From Georgfuchsia sp049276455 (GTDB taxonomy: Bacteria; Pseudomonadota; Gammaproteobacteria; Burkholderiales; Rhodocyclaceae), in the NCBI GenBank assembly GCA_049276455.1, contig JBASWL010000100.1, positions 1 through 18,633 of the forward strand: DNA of 18,633 nt. The letters run 5' to 3'. The translations under genes were made by a program, and so were the position numbers. This document shows, in pieces, positions 1-6,062 of the stretch. A model generated the notes under the pieces. The model made no database searches and had not been told where the DNA came from. It worked only from the letters and a program-made list of their open reading frames with translations. Position 1 is the stretch's first letter; each line of letters opens with the position of its first letter.

Positions 1-1
1 T

Positions 2-319
2 GTTGAGTATAACCATGGCTCCAAGAACTGGATTACCTTCGCGCCCGCTGCCGACGACATGTGGACGGCAAAAGTGGGTACACGCGGCGACGTTTATGAG
101 GCGTACATCATCCAGGAACTCGATCAGATGCCGATTTCCTCATACTTCAGTAGTGCCTTCTTCCGGTTTGGCGTGCAACGTTACAACTTCAAATACACGG
201 GAAGCAATAACTGGGTAGGCGCGCCGCTCAAGATGTCCGAAGTCAATGGACAGATGATGACCACAACGCCGCTGAAGTACGCCACGGATGTGTATGCCAC
301 TTTCGAGGTGAAGTTCTGA
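2..319 (+). CDS. C-terminal end of a DUF3373 (ExtI-like) outer-membrane protein, partial
   Basis: The frame is open from base 2 to the TGA at 317-319, giving about 105 C-terminal residues; the start lies left of the window. The fragment is rich in aromatic residues and alternating beta-strand patterns (EYNHGSKNW, TRGDVYEAYIIQ, YNFKYTGSNNWVGAP) and ends in a strand closing with Phe, as outer-membrane barrels do. These strings resemble the C-terminus of the DUF3373 family, some members of which are named ExtI, the porin of Geobacter selenite/tellurite reduction and electron-conduit (ext) operons. The family call is from memory of those motifs. The ExtI role is an inference, strengthened slightly by the small exported protein that follows 66 bases downstream. 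An internal ATG at 59 is not the real start, because the similarity continues upstream of it. Confidence 0.7.
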   Translation, partial: VEYNHGSKNWITFAPAADDMWTAKVGTRGDVYEAYIIQELDQMPISSYFSSAFFRFGVQRYNFKYTGSNNWVGAPLKMSEVNGQMMTTTPLKYATDVYATFEVKF

Positions 320-385
320 CGAGGTTCAACTGCCAGCGGCGCTGGCGCTGTTGGTCAACATTCTTCTTTCTATAGGAGTATTCAA

Positions 386-706
386 ATGAAATCGAAACTA
401 TCTACACTTGTCATGGCAGCGGCGCTTGCCCTGTCAACTGCAACTTACATGGGCAATGCCTCAGCCGATGAAGGCAAGATGGTCGGTCCGGTCACAAAAA
501 TCACGCTGTCCGCCGATGGCAAGTCGGCTACTGTCGTTCTCAAGCATAGCAAGACGGGCGAGCCGGTAACACTGACCATCACTGATGACTTGACACTGGA
601 TAAGTTCAAGGACAAGCGCATCAGAGAGGGTGATGAAATCCGCGCGCGTTTTGAAAAGGACGGCAAGAACACAAGCAAGTCCTTCAAGAAGACGGCTGGC
701 TGCTAG
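386..706 (+). CDS. Small exported protein, possibly ExtJ-like
   Basis: This 106-residue protein starts at an ATG with a good AGGAG ribosome site at 374-378. Residues 1-27 form a Sec signal peptide (Lys at 2 and 4, a hydrophobic core, then NASA-DE as the likely cleavage site). The mature part, about 79 residues, is highly charged with many Lys, Asp and Glu, and has an alternating strand pattern (VTKITLSADGKSATVVL, GEPVTLTITDD) suggesting a small beta-barrel or OB-like fold. It has one Cys, at the very C-terminus. It follows the DUF3373 gene in the same direction and is followed by a terminator, so it is the last gene of that transcript. In ext-type operons a small periplasmic protein, ExtJ, follows the porin ExtI, so this gene is a candidate. 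The sequence alone does not prove it. Confidence 0.75.
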   Translation: MKSKLSTLVMAAALALSTATYMGNASADEGKMVGPVTKITLSADGKSATVVLKHSKTGEPVTLTITDDLTLDKFKDKRIREGDEIRARFEKDGKNTSKSFKKTAGC

Positions 707-718
707 GTTTCCCCTTGT

Positions 719-764
719 GAGGGCGGTGCAGGGAAAGCAGCCCCGTGCTTCGCCCTCTATTTTT
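719..764 (+). terminator. Rho-independent terminator after the small exported protein
   Basis: The arms GAGGGCG (719-725) and CGCCCTC (751-757) pair perfectly, with further inner pairing of GCA/TGC and GGG/CCC. The tail TATTTTT follows at 758-764. It sits 13 bases after the stop codon at 706 and closes the DUF3373 transcript. Confidence 0.8.
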
Positions 765-868
765 AATGTACTGCTCGTTTCGGGGTGTAGTCTTGGTGAC
801 AGGCGAGAAGTTCATTTCTGCACTGAAGCACTTTGACTCAGGGGGGCACCTTTGCCGGCAAACCCTTA

Positions 869-1574
869 GAGCGTCTAACAAAATGAAGGTAATGCTGTCA
901 CAGTTACTCGCAAGGCATTGTTCTTATGAGAGATCATGGCACGTGAATTGGTGGATGACAGATTATGGACACTGATCGAGCCACTATTGCTGGTCAAGCG
1001 GCGGCGCAAGCGATACCCGGGTCGAAAGTGCTTGGACAATCGACGGGTATCGATGGGCATTTTGTTCGTGCTGCAGTCGGGGATTCCATGGGAGATGCTG
1101 CCGCAGGAAATGGGTTGCGGTTCGGGCATGACCTGCTGGCGACGCCTGCATGCTTGGCAGAAGGCCGGCGTGTGGACGCACCTGCAGCTTGTGCTGTTGA
1201 ACGAACTGCGCTGTGCGGACCAGCTCGATTTCTGCCGCTGATTGATGGCATTGCGCCGATTGGACGGCGCGCGCGGGCGCTCGCAACGAGGGGAGCGCTG
1301 CGTTGAGGCCGACCGGGGATATGACTTGGAGCAAGTTCGTATCCACTTGAAGGCCCAAGGCATCGACAGCCTGATCGCCAAGCGTCGTAACGAGCATGGC
1401 AGCGGCTTGGGCAAGACACGCTGGGTGGTCGAGCGAACCATCGCTTGGCTCCACCAATTCCGCCACCTGCGGATGCGCTATGAGCGATTGCCTTCCATTC
1501 ACGAGGCTTTCCTCCGACTCGGCTGCGCCATCATCTGCTGGCGTTCCTTGAAGAAATCATTTTGTTAGACGCTC
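869..1574 (+). mobile_element. IS5-family insertion sequence, internally deleted
   Basis: The ends are perfect 18-bp inverted repeats: GAGCGTCTAACAAAATGA at 869-886 and its exact complement at 1557-1574. They are flanked by TTA on both sides (866-868 and 1575-1577), a 3-base target duplication as made by some IS5 subgroups. The element is 706 bp, shorter than the roughly 850 bp I expect for this type, and the transposase inside is missing its centre. With intact ends but no working transposase it could move only if a full copy elsewhere supplies the enzyme. It sits between the end of the DUF3373 transcript and the CZB gene remnant and does not visibly cut a gene. Confidence 0.88.
936..1568 (+). 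pseudogene. IS5-family transposase, disrupted by internal deletion and frameshift
   Basis: The N-terminal part (936-1241) reads MARELVDDRLWTLIEPLL, then a GIPWEMLPQEMGCGSG core, and runs to NELRCADQLDFCR followed by TGA. The C-terminal part (1242-1568) contains EADRGYDLEQVR, IAKRRNEHGSGLGKTRWVVE and LHQFRHLRMRYER, the end of the DDE domain with its catalytic Glu region. The usual middle, with the first catalytic Asp (the VDSSSVRA and NPTDR region) and the second Asp segment, is absent. Near 1235-1290 the +2 frame carries PLIDGIAPIGRRARA, the segment normally before the ADRGYD motif, so the deletion was joined out of frame and a further shift restores the last part. The final stop TAG lies inside the right inverted repeat. 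The enzyme cannot be functional. Confidence 0.88.
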
Positions 1575-1835
1575 TTAGGGTGGACAGGCAGAGGCAACAA
1601 ATTGAAAGACCAATGGGTAAATCATCACAAATCAAATGGTTGGGTCCGCCAGACAAGCAATAACTTCAGATAGGACAGCATAGATGAGATCGTCTGAACT
1701 TCACGCTGTATTATCTCGACAGTGGTACGGTGCATTTGGAATTATGGTGCTCTGCCTTAAGATAGGTTAATATCATATTTAATGTTTTACAATATTCAAA
1801 TTGGCTGCTCACCAAACTCATATGATTGGTATCAG

Positions 1836-2210
1836 ATGGCAGACATAGATGTACTTGACAAGGAAATTGCTGCTCACACAGAGTAGAAATTAATTCTCCA
1901 GATGGCTATCGCCAGCGGGAAGATTGACGTGTCAGTAGAAGCTATTCAGCAGGACAACCAATGTCACTTTGGTGAATGGCTGTATGGCCCCACATTCACA
2001 TCCATGGACAAAGTATCGATCCATTACGAGATAGTGAAGGTCCTCCATAGCGAGTTCCATGATGCCGTGGCACGCATCCTTATGAAAATCCTGGATGGCA
2101 ATAGGGAAGAAGGCGATGAAATTGTGCGTCTTTACAATGAATTCACCGCGATCTCAGCGAAACTCATACAAGCCATGATTGAGTGGAAAAAAGATTTGCA
2201 GTACAAGTAG
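1836..2210 (+). pseudogene. CZB (chemoreceptor zinc-binding) domain protein with an in-frame amber codon
   Basis: From ATG 1836 the frame reads MADIDVLDKEIAAHTE, then TAG (1884-1886), then KLILQMAIASGK and on to a stop at 2208-2210, 124 codons in all. CZB domains bind zinc with one Cys and three His: an N-terminal His in an H..W pattern, the Cys of C..G.WL, and two later His. Here these are His14, Cys43 (QCHFGEWL), His71 and His75 (LHSEFH). The amber codon replaces exactly the expected Trp of H..W, one base away from TGG. CZB domains act in chemoreceptors and cyclases as zinc or oxidant sensors; this gene is the domain alone. Either the gene is dead, or translation restarts at ATG 1902 and loses His14. 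No strong ribosome site precedes either start. Confidence 0.75.
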
Positions 2211-2577
2211 CCTAGCTCCTGGTATGGCTGGTGGATCATCCGTCTGACCGTCTTCCACTTCATACTATACTGGTAACTGTTTACCATGATGTTGAACAAA
2301 CGCTGTCGTGGAGTGCAATGGATCGCTGTAGTCCGATGGCAACCGATAGATCCCCACCCCCGTTGTCAAGCCTTTTTGGGTGCTGGTGGAGCACAGGAGG
2401 ATAGGGTCATAATATCCAATATTCTTGAAGCTGAATTAAAATGACTATCCGTACCGTATTGGACATTAGTCATAGATTAATACTGCCGGTTCATTCAGTA
2501 CAATATTAGGCACAGACACTATTACTATTGAAGGCCCACTCATATGGCTTATAACAAACAATACAAAAAATACAAAA
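2211..2577. other. Non-coding stretch upstream of the ArsR-family gene
   Basis: I see no recognisable gene here. A 52-codon open frame at 2286-2444 resembles nothing I know. Two dyads are visible: ATTC-N8-GAAT at 2421-2436, and ATGACTA (2441-2447) with TAGTCAT (2467-2473) separated by 19 bases. The last 80 bases before the ArsR start are A/T-rich, with TACAAT at 2499-2504 as a possible -10 box but no clear -35. This is the likely promoter and operator region of the regulator. Confidence 0.45.
2421..2436. promoter_or_regulatory. Candidate SqrR/BigR-type operator ATTC-N8-GAAT
   Basis: The sequence ATTC-TTGAAGCT-GAAT is a perfect dyad with 8-base spacing. To my knowledge this matches the operator pattern reported for SqrR, the persulfide-responsive ArsR repressor. 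It lies about 140 bases before the start of the ArsR-family gene that carries the SqrR-like cysteine pair, which is further upstream than usual for autorepression. A short 4-base arm also occurs by chance in A/T-rich DNA. Confidence 0.3.
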
Positions 2578-2877
2578 ATGGATATCAACAAGCTCAATGA
2601 ACAGGCAACACTGGCCAGCTATTTTCTAAAATCTTTGGCTAGCCCAATTCGTTTGAAAATACTATGTCAACTCATCGACGGCGAAAAAACAGTGGGAGAT
2701 ATTGCAAGTCAAATCGATATTCGGGATTCCCTCGCATCGCAACATCTTTCGTTGCTAAGGCGCGATGGGATCCTGACTAATCGACGGGATGGGCAAGCAA
2801 TTTCTTACAGTTTAGAGAGTGAAACAGCACGCGAAATCTTGGTAGTTTTATATAAACATTATTGTGGCAATTGTTAG
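2578..2877 (+). CDS. ArsR/SmtB-family repressor, probable persulfide-sensing (SqrR/BigR-like) type
   Basis: This 99-residue winged-helix protein has the length and layout of the ArsR family: a first helix with LASPIRLKILCQL, a recognition helix in RDSLASQHLSLLRRDGIL, and the wing NRRDGQAISYSL. It lacks the Cys pair of the arsenic sensor motif (ELCVC-type). Instead it has Cys30 in the second helix and Cys96 in the last helix (LYKHYCGNC), 66 residues apart. That is the spacing of the reactive pair in SqrR (Cys41/Cys107) and BigR (Cys42/Cys108), which form a sulfur bridge when persulfides are present and then leave the DNA. A third Cys is the last residue. No sulfide-oxidation gene lies next to it; its target may be itself or genes outside the window. 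ATG 2578 is the only good start; its ribosome site is weak. Confidence 0.85.
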   Translation: MDINKLNEQATLASYFLKSLASPIRLKILCQLIDGEKTVGDIASQIDIRDSLASQHLSLLRRDGILTNRRDGQAISYSLESETAREILVVLYKHYCGNC

Positions 2878-2973
2878 CTTATTTGCCTGAGAAGTTCTTC
2901 TCCAGAGCCGGCCCCGGGAATTCGGACAGGGCGATAAGTGATAGCTTTGCTCAACCCACGGCCCGGAAGGGCC

Positions 2974-3150
2974 ATGAAATGGAGCAAGCCCATTGCAAGA
3001 AGGAAACGGCGGAATCACTCCGCCACGTTTATGGCACAAGTGGCGATAGCGGCGCTCAAAGGCGACAAGACGCTGGCAGAGTTGCACAGCAGTTTGATTT
3101 CATCCGAATCAGATTACAGACTGGAAGAGCCAATTGCCCCTCTAGCGTTG
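2974..3150 (+). pseudogene. Fragment of an IS3-family transposase OrfA
   Basis: The frame containing ATG 2974 encodes RRKRRNHSATFMAQVAIAALKGDKTLAEL, which matches the N-terminal helix-turn-helix of IS3-family OrfA proteins (pattern RRxHSxEFKAxVALAALKGDKTLAELA). Past about 3085 the similarity passes to another frame, where AQQFDFIRIRLQTGR resembles AQQFxVHPxQITxWK, so a frameshift is present. No OrfB, no clear inverted repeats and no target duplication are visible. The remnant lies directly between the ArsR-family gene and the convergent flavoprotein gene. Confidence 0.6.
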
Positions 3151-3240
3151 GTTCCAGACAAACCCACAATACGGCGACGACCTTGCCCGCCTTCCACTCA
3201 ACATAGCAGCTTTCACCCTCGGAAATGCACATCACGTTAA

Positions 3241-3870
3241 TTATGATTCTGTTGCTTTTACAAGCTTAATAGTTCTTACCACAGCCCTGCCTACCATCCA
3301 TGCTTCACGCAAGCCCTGTTCGTCTTTCCTGACCTCTCCTTTTTTATCGGCATAGGCGATGGCTGATCCGGCTTCGATAATGCGCAGGACGCGAAAGAAG
3401 TTGCTTAATTGCTGAATGACCTGGGTTGCTCCAACTTTGGTGGCTACGGCAACAATACCGCCGGCCTTATTTCTTAAGGGTTGCCAGGGTATCGTTTTAT
3501 CTTTAACAAGTTTTGAGGTATCAATGCGATCGCGCACGAGATGGCGATGGGCCTGCATCCAGCAGTGACACCTGTCCATTACCATCTTGGCTTGAGCAGT
3601 GACGCCCCAGAAATAGACCGGACTGCCGAAAATAATGCCATCAGCTTCGAGAAGCCTGGGGTATATTTCCTGCATATCGTCATCTATTCGGCATTTCCCC
3701 TTTTTCGTACAGGATTCGCAACCGTCACACGGATTGATGTTTTTGCCTGCCAGGCAAATCATTTCCGTTTCTTCAGCTCCAGCTTCCCTGGCTCCATCCA
3801 GTGCCCGCGATATTAGAATCTCAGTGTTTCCCTTTTTACGGGGACTGCATACGATACCGATGACTTTCAT
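3241..3870 (-). CDS. Iron-sulfur flavoprotein-like NAD(P)H-dependent oxidoreductase
   Basis: This 209-residue protein belongs to the flavodoxin-like NADPH-dependent FMN reductase family. The N-terminal strand and FMN-phosphate loop are visible at residues 1-17 (VIGIVCSPRKKGNTEIL), and the FMN-ring loop around 80-90 (GIIFGSPVYFWGVTAQAK). Residues 48-60 carry Cys48, Cys51, Cys54 and Cys60 (C-x2-C-x2-C-x5-C), the compact cluster motif of the Isf iron-sulfur flavoproteins, which hold a 4Fe-4S cluster next to FMN and move electrons in anaerobes. Later segments (GGIVAVATKVGATQVIQQL) fit the rest of the fold. The start ATG has a GGAGG ribosome site only 4 bases upstream (3875-3879). Its electron donor and acceptor cannot be told from here. 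It converges on the IS3 remnant and is preceded by a long inverted repeat. Confidence 0.85.
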   Translation of the reverse strand: MKVIGIVCSPRKKGNTEILISRALDGAREAGAEETEMICLAGKNINPCDGCESCTKKGKCRIDDDMQEIYPRLLEADGIIFGSPVYFWGVTAQAKMVMDRCHCWMQAHRHLVRDRIDTSKLVKDKTIPWQPLRNKAGGIVAVATKVGATQVIQQLSNFFRVLRIIEAGSAIAYADKKGEVRKDEQGLREAWMVGRAVVRTIKLVKATES

Positions 3871-3892
3871 TGGACCTCCAACAATTATTTTT

Positions 3893-3931
3893 GGTCTTCA
3901 AGAGAATAAAAAAATTCTTCTCTTGAAGACC
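3893..3931. repeat. 14-bp perfect inverted repeat in the leader of the flavoprotein gene
   Basis: The arms GGTCTTCAAGAGAA (3893-3906) and TTCTCTTGAAGACC (3918-3931) are exact complements around an 11-base A/T-rich centre. The repeat lies 23 bases before the minus-strand start at 3870. No T-run follows it on either strand, so it is not a standard terminator. It could be an operator for a dimeric or tetrameric regulator, or an RNA hairpin in the leader. Confidence 0.6.
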
Positions 3932-4149
3932 ATCTATCACTCCGATCAGCAAGAGACAGACGATTTCACTCACCACTCATGGTGAAAGCGAATGTATGGG
4001 CGGATTGCAGTTCAGTCACAATTCCACCCCATGTTTACGCATGCAACAAATTAAACTGAACATGAATTGTAATGGAAACCGACAGAAGATATAGCCAGTT
4101 TGGCGTCGTCCATGATTCCCACAGGCCGTCCATTGCCATCGGTTCGCCG

Positions 4150-4520
4150 ATGATGAAACAGCTTCCGCTACCCTGCTTGCCGTCCTGTCGCTTTCCGCCT
4201 TCGCCGGTCTGGTGGCGGAGCAAAACGAATCGACGCGTCCCGTGATATGCAGCGACAAGGCTGACTGTGATCGCCAATGGAAGCGGGCGCAGGTTTGGCT
4301 CTCGATGAATTTGCCCTTCAAGATCGACATTGCAAACGATGCTCTGATTCAGACGCTCGGCCCAACGAACACGATGCGTGTTGCTTTCAAACTGTTTCGC
4401 GAAATAGACAGGGCCGGGAACGAGTCGATTTCCTTTTGGGCTGGCTGTGGCAACTCGCTTGCCTGTAATCCAGACGCAACCGAAATGGTTGCTTAACTGC
4501 GCGAGTACATTACCAAGTAG
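4150..4520 (+). pseudogene. Hypothetical exported protein, frameshifted in the signal peptide
   Basis: ATG-ATG-AAA at 4150-4158 begins a frame that soon loses sense. One base over, the frame reads TASATLLAVLSLSAFAGLVA, a clear signal-peptide core, followed by the mature part EQNESTRPVICSDKADCDRQWKRAQ and on to a TAA at 4494-4496. One missing base in the A-run near 4156-4158 would explain this. Beyond the TAA the same frame goes on with LREYITK to a TAG at 4518-4520, so the TAA may be a second lesion. The mature region has four Cys (ICSDKADC, and GCGNSLAC near the end), a pattern I associate with small hypothetical periplasmic proteins of beta-proteobacteria. I do not know a function. A GTG at 4212 could start the mature part alone, but that would leave no signal peptide. 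Confidence 0.5.
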
Positions 4521-4528
4521 GACATGAA

Positions 4529-5001
4529 ATGGATAGAGATACCTTGACCTTGTTCGGAGCAGTTACAGGCGGCATTACCGGGACGATCATGCTCTTCTGG
4601 CAGTGGATTGATCGCCGGGATCGGATTTTTGTAGGATTTGGGACGATGGTGCCAACGATCTCAAATACCAATGATCTTTACGTTATCAATCTAAGCCACA
4701 TACCCTTGAACTGAGCGATTACGGATTTATTCTTAATGATGGGCGCTTGTGGTCTCTGCCCATCAGTTGGGAAGAGCCACCTTTGGGCGAAGACTATCCA
4801 CACAGCTATAAGTCAGGCGATTTGACTATGCAGCCGAGGGGGAGACTCACGGCAGGGGTTGAGGCTAGAGGGACTGTCGCAGGAAGTTGGGCTATAAGCG
4901 CAACACAGCTTAGGCCCTCACTTCGTTTTTCTTCCAGCGCCCCAATCTACAAACGGGTAGCTATTTGGCTGTCGGTAAAGTTGTCACCGCGTTATAGCTA
5001 G
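4529..5001 (+). pseudogene. Hypothetical membrane-anchored protein, broken by a frameshift near 4700
   Basis: ATG 4529 begins MDRDTLTLFGAVTGG, a single transmembrane segment at about residues 6-27 followed by WQWIDRRDR on the inner side. The reading then goes VGFGTMVPTISNTNDLYVINLSH and breaks around 4698. The sense continues one frame over with HTLELSDYGFILNDGRLWSLP to a stop at 4999-5001. Together these give about 155 residues: one membrane anchor and a beta-rich soluble domain (LYVINLSH, LSDYGFIL, YKRVAIWLSVKLS). Small proteins of this layout occur as hypotheticals in many Proteobacteria; the function is unknown to me. AGGA upstream of 4529 is a plausible ribosome site. It lies just downstream of another broken gene, in keeping with decay of the region. 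Confidence 0.5.
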
Positions 5002-5069
5002 CCCGCTTCCACGAAACCAAAAATGCACTCTTTTTTCTTTGGTAGTGGCCGGGAACATGGCCGGAAAGC

Positions 5070-5091
5070 AAAAACGCCCCGAAAGGGGCGT
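5070..5091 (-). terminator. Rho-independent terminator of the tRNA-Asp gene
   Basis: Read on the minus strand, ACGCCCC (5091-5085), a four-base loop TTTC and GGGGCGT (5080-5074) are followed by TTTTGC. The hairpin begins 15 bases past the encoded CCA of tRNA-Asp. Confidence 0.85.
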
Positions 5092-5105
5092 GGTTGCTAC
5101 ATTGT

Positions 5106-5182
5106 TGGCGGAGCGGACGGGACTCGAACCCGCGACCCCCGGCGTGACAGGCCGGTATTCTAACCAACTGAACTACCGCTCC
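5106..5182 (-). tRNA. tRNA-Asp (anticodon GTC)
   Basis: The minus strand folds as a complete 77-base tRNA. The acceptor stem is GGAGCGG/CCGCTCC with discriminator G and an encoded CCA at the 3' end. The D-arm is AGTTCAGTTGGTTAGA, the anticodon arm CCGGCCTGTCACGCCGG with anticodon GTC, and the T-arm CGCGGGTTCGAGTCCCG. It closely resembles E. coli tRNA-Asp. It has its own promoter and terminator. Its 3' end faces the accessory region at lower coordinates, the side on which islands usually integrate. Confidence 0.97.
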
Positions 5183-5315
5183 GCGCTTGAAACTGATGCC
5201 CGCTGTCGCGCAGTACAACGGGCCGGTAAGACTGGCGCCCAATAGCCGACTAAAAAATGCAGCCCTGCTATCAGGACGATTGTGCGGTTTATTCCCCGCA
5301 CAACAAGAGGCGCGA

Positions 5316-5343
5316 ATTATAGAGCCCTGCGCCAAAAAGTAAA
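5316..5343 (-). promoter_or_regulatory. Sigma-70 promoter for tRNA-Asp
   Basis: On the minus strand, TTTACT (5343-5338) and a perfect TATAAT (5321-5316) are separated by 16 bases. Transcription would start near 5308, leaving a leader of about 125 bases before the tRNA. The leader contains a 7-bp hairpin TGTGCGG/CCGCACA at 5281-5302. The promoter lies 60 bases after the end of bioD on the same strand. Confidence 0.7.
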
Positions 5344-5405
5344 CAACAAACCAAGGATTTCCCGGCTGCGCAGGATGTCGCGGCAAGCGCCAGCCGCTGA
5401 TTATG

Positions 5406-6062
5406 TCAGGGCAGGAGCAAGTCCTTCGCCGCCTGGGCAGCATCCGGTTGCAGCTGGAAATCCAGTGTTCCGAGCAGGGGCACAGCAATCAGTTCACGCA
5501 AGGCCGCAATGTTTTCCGCGCGTTTGGGCATCGCTGGATCGATGCTGTTGGCTACCCAACCCGCGAGTATCAGTCCGCGTGTCTGGATTGCTTCCACCGT
5601 GAGCAGCGCATGATTGAGGCAGCCCAGCCGCAATCCGACGACGAGGATCACAGGCAGCGCCAGTGTTTGCGCAAGGTCGGCGCTGTCGCCTTCGGGACCG
5701 AGCGGCACGCGAAAACCGCCGACGCCTTCCACGACGATGACATCCGCCTGGCGGCGCAATGCGTCGAGTGCATGGTGGATGGGGGCAAAACGAATTTCCC
5801 GATCCTCTTCCGCCGCCGCCAGATGCGGCGCAATCGGGTTCCTGAAGGAAAATGGATTCACCAGTTCAGGCGTGGCAGCCACGGATGAAGCGCTGCGCAA
5901 TTGCGCAACATCCTCATTGCAACCGCTGGCGTCCAGTCCGGCTGCAACCGGCTTCATGCCGATCGTCGATAAGCCGGCTTGGGCGAAGCGAAGCAGCAAT
6001 GCGCAGCTGACGAAAGTCTTGCCGACGCCGGTATCGGTTCCTGTAACGAAATATGCACTCAT
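5406..6062 (-). CDS. bioD: Dethiobiotin synthetase BioD
   Basis: BioD closes the ureido ring of 7,8-diaminopelargonic acid with CO2 and ATP, the step before biotin synthase. The 218-residue length is normal. The nucleotide loop GTDTGVGKT is at residues 8-16, with Thr11 and Lys15. MKPVAAG follows with Lys37, the residue that binds the carbamate in E. coli BioD, and VEGVGGFRVPL provides the later active-site loop. The ATG overlaps the bioC stop by 4 bases (ATGA), so the two are translationally coupled. It is the last gene of the bioA-F-H-C-D operon. No clear terminator follows; the tRNA-Asp promoter begins about 60 bases downstream. Confidence 0.97.
   Translation of the reverse strand: MSAYFVTGTDTGVGKTFVSCALLLRFAQAGLSTIGMKPVAAGLDASGCNEDVAQLRSASSVAATPELVNPFSFRNPIAPHLAAAEEDREIRFAPIHHALDALRRQADVIVVEGVGGFRVPLGPEGDSADLAQTLALPVILVVGLRLGCLNHALLTVEAIQTRGLILAGWVANSIDPAMPKRAENIAALRELIAVPLLGTLDFQLQPDAAQAAKDLLLP

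Noticed and set aside
875..1502. Minus-strand frames inside the IS5 element
   Set aside because: They are shadows of the transposase sequence on the opposite strand.
1684..1770. 28-codon open frame with a short hydrophobic middle
   Set aside because: It is too short to judge, has no ribosome site or family resemblance, and may be a decayed fragment.
2286..2444. 52-codon plus-strand open frame before the ArsR-family gene
   Set aside because: It has no clear ribosome site and no recognised motif, and it overlaps the dyads of the regulatory region.
4961..5488. 175-residue minus-strand frame across the tRNA-Asp gene
   Set aside because: It runs through the tRNA, its terminator and promoter, and shows no protein family.
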